Shown here piece by piece: positions 34,413 through 43,627 of a stretch of DNA of 64,000 nt (within the stretch, counting starts at the first letter, position 1; each line of letters begins with the position of its first letter). The translations under genes were made by a program, and so were the position numbers. Source of the stretch: an uncultured Draconibacterium sp. (GTDB taxonomy: Bacteria; Bacteroidota; Bacteroidia; Bacteroidales; Prolixibacteraceae); NCBI RefSeq assembly GCF_963677565.1, contig NZ_OY781981.1:1798001-1862000 (forward strand), written 5' to 3'. Below the pieces are notes generated by a model. It was given only the letters and a program-made list of their open reading frames with translations. It made no database searches and was not told the DNA's origin.

Positions 34413-36707
34413 ATGAAAAACACTAAACTCTCTGCTTGTCTTATAATTTCAACCGTAATTTTTCTAACGGCCATATCGGCTGTTACTCCTGTTTATTCAC
34501 AAGAAATAAAAAACCCGGATAAACCGCGTATTGGGTTGGTTTTGAGTGGAGGAGGTGCAAAAGGACTTGCGCATATTGGCGTGCTAAAAGTATTGGAAGA
34601 AGAAGGTATAATCCCCGACATTATTACCGGAACCAGTATGGGTGGAATTATGGGAAGTTTGTATGCTGCCGGCTATACGGCTGACGAGCTTACTGAAATT
34701 AATAAGAATGCCAACTGGGATTTGTTGTTAACCGACAAGGTGAGGTTGTTGAGTGTAGCAATGAACGAGAAAAACGAAACAAAAAAGTACCTCTTCGAAA
34801 TTCCAATACGCGATAAAAGAATCAATCTGCCGGCCGGTGTTATCGAAGGCCAACATCTGGAAGCATATTTTTCAGAATTGCTGTGGCCGCTTACCGCCGA
34901 AGAAGACTTTAACAAGCTTCCTATTCCCTTTCATTGTATGTCGGTTGATATGATATCGGGAGAAACAGTTGAACACAGCTCCGGCGATTTGGTAAAATCG
35001 ATCCGTGCCAGCATGTCTATCCCAACAGTTTTTTCTCCGGTTAAAATGGATTCTATGCTTTTGGTTGATGGCGGAGTAACGCGTAATTTTCCCGTTCAGG
35101 AGGCGATAAATATGGGAGCCGATATAATTATTGGTGTTTATGTTGGATTTCAGGAAGATGTGTCGGTTGATGATATCAAATCAATGACAGATATTTTGCA
35201 AAGATCTATTGCACTGGGAGGTATTGTTGACGCCAAAGAACAGTTTGAAAAATGTGATGTGTTGATTATTCCGGATTTGCACGATTATTCTGCAGCCGAC
35301 TTTGTGAAAGGAGAGTTAATTCAACAGATTGGAGAAGTTGCAACAAGAGAAAAGCTTGATGAAATTAAAGCCCTTGCCAAAAAATACGATTTGAAATACA
35401 AGGCCGCAGATCGGATTCCAAAACCTCGTAAAATAAAAATTACCGACCAGGAGATAACCGGACTGCAATTTCTGAACGAAAACTTCATGCTCTCGAAGTC
35501 GGGGATTGAGAAAGGTGATTCGGTTAGTTACAATGATATTAAAGAAGCCATCGATTTTATGTATGGTACAATGCACTTTGGGAAACTTACCTACTCTTTA
35601 AAAAAGGATTTGGAAAATGATGGTTACATACTGACTTTCGAAATAAAAGAAACTCCAAGAGCCATGTTTAAGCTGGCCCCCCGGTACGACGATGATTTGG
35701 GAGTTGGTATAACCACTAATTTTACATTGCGCAATATTGTTGCTCCTGCAACCCGAATGTTGTTTTCTGTAAATGTTGCTGAAAATCCGGGCATGGAGAT
35801 AAAACTAAACAAGTTTGTTGGTAAAAAACAACGGTTGTCGGATTATTTTTTTCTGAACACTTACAATTACAAACTTCCGTTTTATGATGGCGGTAAGAGG
35901 CTTGGAACTTATAAACGAGGTTATTTTGGAGGAGGGTACGGCATTGAGTATTTATTTGGTCTGAATCATCAAATAGGAGGTAATGCTTTTTATAAATACA
36001 ATCGTTTAACTCCCAGAAAAGATTTGCAATCAATTTATCCTGAAGCTGATTTTTCCTATTTAAAATCGCATGATTGGGGATACCAGGGGTATTACAAGGT
36101 AAATACTACGGATGATCTTTATTTTCCAAAAAAGGGGATAAAGCTAAACCTGGTATTTCAACACATATTATCGGCCAATAGCCATCTGCAATTAAAGAAT
36201 AATGAGACGTTTGAATATTTTATCAACGAGGTTAATGATCCCTATGCTACATTAAATCTTGAACACAATTGGTACAAAACGTTGGCTTCACGATTTACAT
36301 ATAATTTTGGAGTTGACCTGGGCTTAAGTACCGAAGACTCAGGTACAAATGGATTGTTTATACTGGGTGGTTCGCAGGTAGGAGAAAATAAAATGAACTT
36401 CAAAAATATGGCAGGCTTCAATTTAGCCGAAATTTATGCTTACAATTATGCGATATTAGAATCGGCGCTGAATGTAGAAATTACCTCGGGCTTATACTTC
36501 TCTGCAAATGTAAATGTAGCCGCTACTGCCAATACCTATCAAGACCTGCTAGAGCATATTACTACAGAACCTTTTGGCAATAATATCTGGGGTTATAGTT
36601 TCGGATTTAACTACGATTCGTTGCTGGGGCCAATCCAATTGATGGTTTCCGGAAATAACCAGGATGATGAATCCCGTTTTCATTTTAGTATCGGATTTCC
36701 CTTTTAA
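34413..36707 (+). CDS. Patatin-like phospholipase fused to an outer-membrane barrel (PlpD-like, type Vd)
   Basis: A 764-residue exported protein. After a signal peptide (about 1-30, ending PVYSQ) comes a patatin domain with the glycine-rich GGGAKG (46-51), nucleophile Ser75 in GTSMGG and Asp219 in VDGG, so the Ser-Asp dyad is intact. A POTRA-like region (about 345-430) leads to a 16-strand-type barrel ending in FSIGFPF. This is the arrangement of type Vd autotransporters such as PlpD, which release or display a lipase. The start at ATG 34413 gives the signal peptide; an in-frame ATG at 34395 only adds six polar residues. The gene stands alone. Confidence 0.92.
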   Translation: MKNTKLSACLIISTVIFLTAISAVTPVYSQEIKNPDKPRIGLVLSGGGAKGLAHIGVLKVLEEEGIIPDIITGTSMGGIMGSLYAAGYTADELTEINKNANWDLLLTDKVRLLSVAMNEKNETKKYLFEIPIRDKRINLPAGVIEGQHLEAYFSELLWPLTAEEDFNKLPIPFHCMSVDMISGETVEHSSGDLVKSIRASMSIPTVFSPVKMDSMLLVDGGVTRNFPVQEAINMGADIIIGVYVGFQEDVSVDDIKSMTDILQRSIALGGIVDAKEQFEKCDVLIIPDLHDYSAADFVKGELIQQIGEVATREKLDEIKALAKKYDLKYKAADRIPKPRKIKITDQEITGLQFLNENFMLSKSGIEKGDSVSYNDIKEAIDFMYGTMHFGKLTYSLKKDLENDGYILTFEIKETPRAMFKLAPRYDDDLGVGITTNFTLRNIVAPATRMLFSVNVAENPGMEIKLNKFVGKKQRLSDYFFLNTYNYKLPFYDGGKRLGTYKRGYFGGGYGIEYLFGLNHQIGGNAFYKYNRLTPRKDLQSIYPEADFSYLKSHDWGYQGYYKVNTTDDLYFPKKGIKLNLVFQHILSANSHLQLKNNETFEYFINEVNDPYATLNLEHNWYKTLASRFTYNFGVDLGLSTEDSGTNGLFILGGSQVGENKMNFKNMAGFNLAEIYAYNYAILESALNVEITSGLYFSANVNVAATANTYQDLLEHITTEPFGNNIWGYSFGFNYDSLLGPIQLMVSGNNQDDESRFHFSIGFPF

Positions 36708-36887
36708 TTGTAATAATGCCTGATCCGCTTATTAATTGTTGTTGTGTAAATACGACATATTCGTTTGAATTTGGCATTTTCTGCAAAATCTTTATAATTT
36801 TAGTCCCTCTCAAAAATTAACTCACTATTTTGAGCGTTTAATTTGAATAAATATTAATATCAGTATAACTAACTAAAACAAAAAATC

Positions 36888-37826
36888 ATGAAGAATAGAA
36901 GAGAATTTCTAAGAATTTCTACGGCAGGTACAGTTGGTGTTTTGGCACTGGGAACTTATGCTTGTGGCTCGGGTGGTAAAAAACCTGCAGAACAAGCGGC
37001 AGAAGTAGTTAAGGCTGCAACAGGTATGGGACTTGGCCTGCAGCTTTATAGTATTCGCGATGCAATGACAGCGGATGCTGCCGGTTCGTTAAAGAAAATT
37101 GCCGACATGGGCTATAAATTTGTTGAGATGGCCTCATACGCCGATGGCAAATTTTATGGCGTAGCACCTAAAGAATTCCAAAAAATGGTGGAAGACAATG
37201 GAATGAAAGTAGTAAGTAGCCACACCAGTGTTGAAGCGGAAGGAATTACTACTGCCAGTGCTCAGAAAATGGCCGATGCACATGCCGAAATTGGTGTAGA
37301 GTATTGCGTTCAGCCTTGGATAGAAGAAAAAGACCGTAATATTGAATCGTATAAAAAGATGATTGCCGAGTGGAACAAAGTTGGTGAGATCATGAAAAAT
37401 GTAGGTATTCAGTTTGGTTACCACAACCATAACTTCGAGTTTAAACCAACCGATGGAATGGTACCTTATTACGATGTATTCCTAAAAGAAATGGATGCCG
37501 ACCTGATTACTATGGAACTGGATTGTTACTGGGCATTGAAAGCAGGTCAGGATCCTGTTGAAATGTTCAAAAAATATCCTGGACGCTTCCAGCTGCTTCA
37601 CTTTAAAGGTATGGGAGAAGAGGTTGTAGAGCCGTTTTATACAGTAGACAAAGACGATATTGTTTCTGTGGGTGCCGGTGTTGCGGATTACAAAAGTATT
37701 TACGATGCTCGTGAAACTGCAGGTATGAAGTATTTATTTGTTGAAGACGACAACCAGGGTAACGGAAAACCTTTTGAAGGTGTGAAAGCAAGTATCGATA
37801 ATATTAATGCGAAGCTTTTTGTTTAA
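36888..37826 (+). CDS. Exported sugar phosphate isomerase/epimerase-like protein
   Basis: A 312-residue TIM-barrel protein of the AP endonuclease 2 / xylose isomerase-like superfamily. The N-terminus has a twin-arginine motif (NRREFLRIS) and then a lipobox-like sequence (GTYACGSGG, Cys26), so it may be a Tat-exported lipoprotein. Family motifs are LGLQLYSIRDAM, VSSHTSVE, GYHNHNFEFKP (metal/His site), ITMELDCYWALKAGQDPVEM and QLLHFKGMG. Such secreted relatives in Bacteroidota act on unknown carbohydrates, perhaps keto-sugars made in the periplasm. A strong terminator follows. No sugar-uptake (SusCD) genes are adjacent. Confidence 0.88.
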   Translation: MKNRREFLRISTAGTVGVLALGTYACGSGGKKPAEQAAEVVKAATGMGLGLQLYSIRDAMTADAAGSLKKIADMGYKFVEMASYADGKFYGVAPKEFQKMVEDNGMKVVSSHTSVEAEGITTASAQKMADAHAEIGVEYCVQPWIEEKDRNIESYKKMIAEWNKVGEIMKNVGIQFGYHNHNFEFKPTDGMVPYYDVFLKEMDADLITMELDCYWALKAGQDPVEMFKKYPGRFQLLHFKGMGEEVVEPFYTVDKDDIVSVGAGVADYKSIYDARETAGMKYLFVEDDNQGNGKPFEGVKASIDNINAKLFV

Positions 37827-37845
37827 GCAAACGATATTTTCACTG

Positions 37846-37876
37846 AAAACCGGATTCATTTGAATCCGGTTTTTTT
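37846..37876 (+). terminator. Intrinsic terminator after the isomerase gene
   Basis: AACCGGATTC (37848-37857) and GAATCCGGTT (37862-37871) form a perfect 10-bp stem with a 4-nt loop, followed by a T-tract to 37876. It lies 22 bp after the isomerase stop. Confidence 0.9.
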
Positions 37877-37952
37877 GTACCTCTAAATGTTATTTCATCC
37901 TAAAGTTTTGCCATTTCTTAAAACGAAACACCTGCCATTTCTGTAAAGCAAT

Positions 37953-37960
37953 TACTTTTG
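37953..37960 (+). promoter_or_regulatory. -7 promoter element of the tetR operon
   Basis: TACTTTTG matches TAnnTTTG exactly, so transcription should start close to 37967. It sits immediately upstream of the palindrome at 37962-37989. Confidence 0.5.
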
Positions 37961-37961
37961 C

Positions 37962-37989
37962 ATAAATGAATGAACGTTCATTTATTAAT
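37962..37989. promoter_or_regulatory. Palindromic operator for the TetR regulator
   Basis: The core TGAACGTTCA (37971-37980) is a perfect 10-bp palindrome. Extending outward, pairing continues through AATAAATGAA on the left and TTTATTAATT-like sequence on the right with two mismatches, giving about 28 bp. It covers the expected transcription start, the usual place for an autorepressing TetR operator. Confidence 0.65.
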
Positions 37990-37997
37990 TTGAAGAT

Positions 37998-38576
37998 ATG
38001 GCACGGATTACAGATCAAACAAAAATTGAACGATTAAAACAGTCAACCATGAAATTGGTGGTTGATAATGGTTTTGGAGGTGCTTCGGTGGCATTGATTT
38101 CAAAAGATGCACAAGTTGCTTCGGGCTATTTCTACATGCACTACAAAGGGAAGTACGAACTGGTAAATACCATTTTACAAGAGGTTTACAGCGAAGTGTT
38201 CGGCATGTTCGAAAAACTAATCGGGCAGGGTGAGCCATTTCATGTAACCATTGAAAATATAATCCGCCACTTTGTTGAACTGGCAAACAAGGAGCCAATC
38301 CGGGTGAAATTTTTGTATGTGCTTACCAACGATTATAACTTCGTAATCGATAAACATATCCAGGGAAATACACAAATGCTGCTTGAAAAATTGATGGAAA
38401 TGGGGCGTTCACGCAACGAATTGGACAAGACGCTAATCGTTAGTGATTTGTACCTGATATTGATAATAACCACCATTCAGTTTATCAATCAAAAATACAA
38501 ATATCACGATGAGAATATTATTGCAGAAGAGGATATTCAGCACCTGCTAAAACTGATTTTTAAGTTTTTGAAATAA
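37998..38576 (+). CDS. TetR/AcrR family transcriptional regulator
   Basis: A 192-residue regulator. The N-terminal helix-turn-helix (about residues 10-55: KIERLKQSTMKLVVDNGFGGASVALISKDAQVASGYFYMHYKGKYELVNTI in shortened form) is typical, and the remaining helices form the ligand-binding and dimerisation domain. It is the first gene of a rightward set with TolC, HlyD and two ABC-2 permeases and has a palindromic operator at its start, so it very likely represses itself and the exporter until an inducer binds. The inducer is unknown. Confidence 0.93.
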   Translation: MARITDQTKIERLKQSTMKLVVDNGFGGASVALISKDAQVASGYFYMHYKGKYELVNTILQEVYSEVFGMFEKLIGQGEPFHVTIENIIRHFVELANKEPIRVKFLYVLTNDYNFVIDKHIQGNTQMLLEKLMEMGRSRNELDKTLIVSDLYLILIITTIQFINQKYKYHDENIIAEEDIQHLLKLIFKFLK

Positions 38577-38635
38577 GCAACGCGATAGAACAAAGAAATT
38601 GATAATACAATAAAATACAGCTTACAATAATAGAA

Positions 38636-40162
38636 ATGAAAACAATTAAACAACAGAAAACAGTTTTATTATTCCTGCTACTTCTGGTAGTAGGAATAAC
38701 GGTCCACGGGCAGTCCCGGGAACAATTGTTGTCATTCGATCAGGCGATGCAAATAATGCTGGAGCAAAATCCGGCATTGTTGCGCCAAAAAGAAGAGATC
38801 AGGCAGAAAGAATTCGAGATCAAATCGAAGAAAGGTTTGCGTTTACCTCAGGTTTCATTGAATGCAACGGCAGTGGCCATGTCTGATCCTTTGCATCTCG
38901 ATTTAACTCCTGTTGGTGAAGCCATCAGTCCGCTTTACGAAACACTTGGTAATTATGGTGTTTTTAGCGGTGTTCCAAATCCCGATCCGGCGACGAATAC
39001 ACTTTATCCTTATTTAAGTGACGACATGAGTACCGAAATTGTGCGTCAGCAATTACTTGAAGGAGGCGAAGCAATTCAAGCACACGACTGGGATGAGATT
39101 ATTCAGGAAAAGAATTTTGCATTGCTGACAGCGAGTTTTGCGATGCCAATTTATGCCGGAAGCAAAATTAACGGTGCGAACCAGGCTGCCGAAGTAAACC
39201 TGGATATTAGCCAACAGGAATTGCGTCATGCCGAAGGGGTTTTGCTGACCGAACTGGTAACGCGTTATTATGGTCTTGCCCTCGGATTGCAAGTGGAAAA
39301 GCTTCGCGAAGAAATGCTGAGAAGTATGGAGAATCATTACAACGATGCAAAAAAACTATTCGATAACGGAATGATTGCTAAAGTTGAATTGCTTCATGCA
39401 GAGGTCGCGAAAAACGAGGCAGAACGAGAAGTGAAGCAAGCGGTTCGGAATGTTGAAATAATACGTACCGGCTTAAAAGCAACATTGGCTATCGATACGA
39501 TGGATCAGGTTATTCCGGCCAACAATTTGTTTATCAATACCGAATTAACAGGTTTGGCCGGGTGGTTAGATCGTGCCAAAGAGTTAAACCCACAATTGAA
39601 ACAAATACAGGGAAAAAAGGAGCTTGTTGAGATAAAACACCGGGTAGAGAAAAACGAGTATTTGCCAACTATTGCAGCAATGGGGAATTACAACATTGCC
39701 GATAAAAACTTTTCGCCTTACATGCCCGAGTGGGAGCTTGGAATCGGAATGAAGTGGAATGTGTTTCAGGGTATGAGCCGCAAGAATAACATACTGGCCA
39801 GCGAAACTTTGCAGAACCAGGTAGAATATGCCGAGCAAAAAGCCAACAACGATTTGGAAGCCTATTTGGTAAAGCTCTATAACGAATTGCAAATGCAGAT
39901 GGAACAAAAGGAAGAACTGGAAACAACGCTCGAGTTGGCAAACGAATACCGCCAAAGTACAGAGAAAGCATTTAACGAAGGATTTGCAACTTCTACCGAT
40001 GTGGTGGAGGCGAATACAAAAGTATTACAGGTAAAAACATTACGACTAAGCGTTTTATACAATTACGATGTTGCTTTGGCGAATTTCCTTCAAACAGCGG
40101 GTGTTCCCGAGCAATACATCGAATTCTCGAGTGGAGACAATACTGTAACCGAATCACTTTAA
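38636..40162 (+). CDS. TolC family outer-membrane efflux protein (ABC-2 exporter partner)
   Basis: A 508-residue protein with signal peptide (about 1-26, ending TVHGQ). TolC signatures are present: LSFDQAMQIMLEQNPALLRQKEEI at the start of the first half, FAMPIYAGSKINGA at the first strand pair, KLFDNGMIAKVELLHAEVAKNEAERE, and in the second half WNVFQGMSRKNN and AFNEGFATSTDVVEANTKVLQVK. It should form the outer-membrane channel for the HlyD/ABC-2 proteins encoded directly downstream (27 bp to HlyD). It is distinct in sequence from the RND-linked TolC at 30741. Confidence 0.93.
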   Translation: MKTIKQQKTVLLFLLLLVVGITVHGQSREQLLSFDQAMQIMLEQNPALLRQKEEIRQKEFEIKSKKGLRLPQVSLNATAVAMSDPLHLDLTPVGEAISPLYETLGNYGVFSGVPNPDPATNTLYPYLSDDMSTEIVRQQLLEGGEAIQAHDWDEIIQEKNFALLTASFAMPIYAGSKINGANQAAEVNLDISQQELRHAEGVLLTELVTRYYGLALGLQVEKLREEMLRSMENHYNDAKKLFDNGMIAKVELLHAEVAKNEAEREVKQAVRNVEIIRTGLKATLAIDTMDQVIPANNLFINTELTGLAGWLDRAKELNPQLKQIQGKKELVEIKHRVEKNEYLPTIAAMGNYNIADKNFSPYMPEWELGIGMKWNVFQGMSRKNNILASETLQNQVEYAEQKANNDLEAYLVKLYNELQMQMEQKEELETTLELANEYRQSTEKAFNEGFATSTDVVEANTKVLQVKTLRLSVLYNYDVALANFLQTAGVPEQYIEFSSGDNTVTESL

Positions 40163-40189
40163 AAAGAACAAAAGCAAAAAACAAAGAAT

Positions 40190-41176
40190 ATGAACAAGAA
40201 GACCTTAAGCTCAATAGTTGTACTTGTAGCTATAGTAGCATTTATAGTATATACATTTATTGTAGTAACCAAACCCGAGCCTGTAATTCTGCAGGGAGAG
40301 GTTGAGGCTCAGCAATACAATATTGCATCGAAAGTTCCGGGGAGAATACAGAAAGTTGCTGTTGACAGGGGACAAAAAGTGAAAAAGGGCGACTTTATTT
40401 TTTCTATCGACAGCCCCGAAATTAATGCAAAACTGGCCAATGCAAATGCAGCTCGTTCGGCAGCAAGCGCACAAAGCCGCAAAGCACAAAACGGAGCACA
40501 ACAAGAGGATATTACAGCAGCCTACAGCACTTACGTAAAAGCCGAAGCAGCTGCCCAGTTTGCTGAAAAAACATTTGCACGCATTCAGAATTTATATGAT
40601 GAAGGAGTGGTGCCGGCACAAAAACGCGATGAGGTTGAAACGCAAATGAAAGCGGCCCGCGAAACGGCAAATGCAGCAAAAGCCATTTGGCAGAAAGCAG
40701 AAAAAGGAGCCCGCGAAGAAGATAAAGCTGCTGCCGCTGCAATGGTAAAACGTGCCGAGGCCGCCATTGCTGAGGTGGAGGCCTACCTGCAGGAAACAAC
40801 AATTAATGCCATTGCCGATGGCGAAGTGTCGGGTGTAAATGTGGAGGAAGGCGAACTGGTTTCAACAGGATTTCCGGTAGTTACCCTACTCGATTTGAAC
40901 GACATTTGGGTAACGCTCTACATCCGCGAAGACTATATGAATTATTTTAAAATGGGAAGTGTGTTTAAAGCAAAAATCCCCGGTCTTGACGGGCAGGAGT
41001 TCGACTTTAAAGTAAAATACATTAGCCCGTCGGCTGATTTTGCCCGTTGGAATGCAACAAAAACTTCGGGAGAGTTCGATTTAAAATCGTTTGAAGTGGA
41101 GGCGCGCCCGGTGAATAAAATCGAAGGATTACGTCCGGGAATGACAGCCGTTGTTACCTTACCCGAAACCAAATAA
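40190..41176 (+). CDS. HlyD/EmrA-type periplasmic adaptor
   Basis: A 328-residue membrane fusion protein with one N-terminal membrane helix (about 5-24). It has the two lipoyl halves (IASKVPGRIQKVAVDRGQKVKKGDFIFSI and TINAIADGEVSGVNVEEGELVSTGFPV), a long Ala/Lys/Glu-rich coiled-coil hairpin between them (about 75-200), and a barrel (LNDIWVTLYIREDYMNYFKMG). It links inner-membrane ABC-2 permeases to TolC and belongs to the YhiI/YbhG-like group. Its stop is 1 bp before the ATG of the first permease. Confidence 0.93.
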   Translation: MNKKTLSSIVVLVAIVAFIVYTFIVVTKPEPVILQGEVEAQQYNIASKVPGRIQKVAVDRGQKVKKGDFIFSIDSPEINAKLANANAARSAASAQSRKAQNGAQQEDITAAYSTYVKAEAAAQFAEKTFARIQNLYDEGVVPAQKRDEVETQMKAARETANAAKAIWQKAEKGAREEDKAAAAAMVKRAEAAIAEVEAYLQETTINAIADGEVSGVNVEEGELVSTGFPVVTLLDLNDIWVTLYIREDYMNYFKMGSVFKAKIPGLDGQEFDFKVKYISPSADFARWNATKTSGEFDLKSFEVEARPVNKIEGLRPGMTAVVTLPETK

Positions 41177-41177
41177 A

Positions 41178-42359
41178 ATGAACGGGAAAAAGAGACATCC
41201 TATTTTTGAAGTGCTGATTCGTGAGGCCAGGCGGATTCAGCAAAATCCGGCTTATCGGTTTTTGTTGTTAATTGGGCCGATCATGGGTATTCTGCTGCTC
41301 TTTTTTATCTTTCAGCAGGGAGCCGCAAAACGCTTGCCCATTGCTTTGGTCGATCAGGATAATTCATCACTTTCCGTAAAAGTTGGAAATGCTTTAAATG
41401 CTTCACCTGATGTACAGATTGTTGCCGGAGCACCGGATCTGTTTCAGGCGCAGGAGTGGTTAAAACAAGGGCTTGTTCAGGCCATTGTTGTATTGCCCAA
41501 TGAGCTGGAGAAAAAAGTATTTCAGGGAATGGAGGCTCCCGTGCCGGTTTACATCAACGGAACAAATGTAACGGTTGCCGGAGTTGTGCAACGTTCGGTT
41601 TTAACCACGCTAAATACATTTTCGGCCGGAATTCAACTAAAAAAACTGGCCCTGAATGGTAACAACGCGCAAAAAGCCATGGCCCGGGTTGTGCCTGTGA
41701 AAATTCAGAAGCATGTTTTGTTCAATCCGTATACAAATTATGCCTACTTCCTCAACTCGGCAATGATGTATTTCACCTTGTTTTTGTTTGCTTTTATGAG
41801 TTCGGTTTACACTTTCGGAAATGAACTGAAACGAGGAACAGGCTTAAGTCTTTTAGAAGCTGGAAACAACAGTGTACGCATGGCAATTGCCGGGAAACTG
41901 TTTCCGTACACCCTTATTTACTCCGGGTTCGCTATGTTAATCGCCTACCTGCTTTATGTGGTTGAAGGAATGCCGTTAAATGGCAGTTTTGTGGTTATTT
42001 TTTGCGGCCAGTTTATAACAATTCTTGCCTACCAAATGCTGGGATTGATATTTGTTGCAGTAACCAAAAACCTGCGTTTGTCGCTGTCGGTTGGTAGTGC
42101 ATACATTATGATGGGAATAACATTTTCAGGACTTACTTTCCCGATAGAAGGAATGATGCCATTTGTAAAAACACTTACGGCCATCTTCCCCTTTACCTGG
42201 TGGGAGAAATTGTTTATTTCACAATCGTTACGCGGTGCACCAATAAAAGAAGCCTTGCCGTATTTATGTTACATCCTCCTGTTTATGCTGTCAGCTGTAG
42301 CGGTGTTTAAAATGTATAAGAAGAGCCTGAGCGATCCGAAATACTGGGGAAAACAATAG
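41178..42359 (+). CDS. ABC-2 type transporter permease (first)
   Basis: A 393-residue permease of the YhhJ/YbhS/YbhR type. One helix at about 25-45 precedes a large periplasmic domain (FQQGAAKRLPIALVDQDNSSLSVKVGNAL...), then five helices (about 190-385) with the ABC-2 motif region (FTLFLFAFMSSVYTFGNELKRGTGLSLLEA, YIMMGITFSGLTFPIEGMMPFVKTLTAIFPFTWW). The chosen ATG 41178 follows the HlyD stop by 1 bp. An earlier ATG at 41151 would overlap HlyD and adds no domain. No ATP-binding subunit is encoded in the operon. Confidence 0.92.
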   Translation: MNGKKRHPIFEVLIREARRIQQNPAYRFLLLIGPIMGILLLFFIFQQGAAKRLPIALVDQDNSSLSVKVGNALNASPDVQIVAGAPDLFQAQEWLKQGLVQAIVVLPNELEKKVFQGMEAPVPVYINGTNVTVAGVVQRSVLTTLNTFSAGIQLKKLALNGNNAQKAMARVVPVKIQKHVLFNPYTNYAYFLNSAMMYFTLFLFAFMSSVYTFGNELKRGTGLSLLEAGNNSVRMAIAGKLFPYTLIYSGFAMLIAYLLYVVEGMPLNGSFVVIFCGQFITILAYQMLGLIFVAVTKNLRLSLSVGSAYIMMGITFSGLTFPIEGMMPFVKTLTAIFPFTWWEKLFISQSLRGAPIKEALPYLCYILLFMLSAVAVFKMYKKSLSDPKYWGKQ

Positions 42360-42364
42360 GAACT

Positions 42365-43576
42365 ATGACGAAAGAGAAGAATAATATAAATAGCTTCGGA
42401 TTAATGGCCATTCATTTTAAAAATGAATTGAAAGCTATTTTTTCGGATAGTGGGGCAGTGTTGATCTTAGTTGGGGCACTGTTAATCTATCCTTTGTTGT
42501 ATTCGTTCGGATATTTTAACGAAGTGCTGACCGATTTGCCAATTGGTGTTGTCGATTTAGATCAAACCGCTACCAGCCGAAAGTACACCAACATGCTGGA
42601 TGCCTCGCGCGATATTGAAGTATCGTATAATCCGCAAAGCCTTGAAGAGGCAGAGCAACTTTTTATGGCCAATAAAATTGATGGTGTTTTGCTAATCCCG
42701 AAAGGATTTCAGAAAAACGTACTGTCAACAAAACAGGCCGATGTTGCGGTTTACGCCGATGGCAGTTACCTGTTAAAATACAAAACGTTTTACACGGCGG
42801 CACAAACCGTGAATGCTTATTTTGGGGCAGGAGTGGGAGTACAACATTATTTGGCCGAAGGGAAATCACTGCGACAGGCAAAAGTTTCGGTTAGTCCATT
42901 GAGCATTCAAACGCACATGCTTTACATTCCCGCAGGATCCTACGGTAGTTTTATTATGCCGGGACTGATCATCATCATTATTCAACAAACCTTGCTGATT
43001 GGTATCGGAATTATGGGGGGGACTTTTTCCGAATCAAAAGCTTCGCCTTTTAAGTTACCTGAAGATAAACGCAGACGCGAAATTATTCCTTTGATATTGG
43101 GTCGGGTTGGAGCATATTTGCTCATCTCGGCATTTAATATCTGCCTTGCACTTATCATTATACACGACTGGTTCAACTATCCGGATAAAGGCCATATGCT
43201 TGATGTGCTGATGTTGCTGTTCCCGTTTTTACTGGCGGTAATTTTTTTCGGAATTGGTCTGTCAACCTTCTTTAAGCACCGCGAGTCTGCTATTGTATTT
43301 ATGATGTTCTTGTCGCCGATCGCTTTATTTCTGAGTGGTATTTCGTGGCCGGTTTCGGCTATGCCTGATTGGTTGGTTGGTTTATCGAAAATTCTGCCCG
43401 GAACAACAGCAGTACCTGCCTATTTGCGTTTGCGCACAATGGGTGTAGGAATTACGGAAGTAAAATCAGAGGTGTTAATGTTGTATTTGCAGGCAGGTAG
43501 TTATGCAATTCTGACTATTGCATATTTCTATGTTCGGCTGTATGTTGGGAAAATGAGAAAGAAGCAATTGACGTAA
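42365..43576 (+). CDS. ABC-2 type transporter permease (second)
   Basis: A 403-residue paralogue of the preceding permease with the same plan: one N-terminal helix, a periplasmic domain (VLTDLPIGVVDLDQTATSRKYTNML) and five C-terminal helices (YGSFIMPGLIIIIIQQTLLIGIGIMGGTFSE, FMMFLSPIALFLSGISWPVSAMPDWLVGLSKILPGTTAV). The two probably form a heterodimer in the inner membrane. It starts 5 bp after the first permease and is the last gene before a bidirectional terminator. A nucleotide-binding subunit is missing in the operon, so it must come from elsewhere or be lacking. Confidence 0.92.
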   Translation: MTKEKNNINSFGLMAIHFKNELKAIFSDSGAVLILVGALLIYPLLYSFGYFNEVLTDLPIGVVDLDQTATSRKYTNMLDASRDIEVSYNPQSLEEAEQLFMANKIDGVLLIPKGFQKNVLSTKQADVAVYADGSYLLKYKTFYTAAQTVNAYFGAGVGVQHYLAEGKSLRQAKVSVSPLSIQTHMLYIPAGSYGSFIMPGLIIIIIQQTLLIGIGIMGGTFSESKASPFKLPEDKRRREIIPLILGRVGAYLLISAFNICLALIIIHDWFNYPDKGHMLDVLMLLFPFLLAVIFFGIGLSTFFKHRESAIVFMMFLSPIALFLSGISWPVSAMPDWLVGLSKILPGTTAVPAYLRLRTMGVGITEVKSEVLMLYLQAGSYAILTIAYFYVRLYVGKMRKKQLT

Positions 43577-43588
43577 TAAAATAGAATA

Positions 43589-43627
43589 AAAAAAAGCTTT
43601 GATCCAATCTCGGTCAAAGCTTTTTAT
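43589..43627. terminator. Bidirectional intrinsic terminator
   Basis: AAAAAGCTTTGA (43591-43602) and TCAAAGCTTTTT (43614-43625) form a perfect 12-bp stem with an 11-nt loop. A-runs and T-runs on both flanks let it serve the rightward permease operon and the leftward small ORF. Confidence 0.85.
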
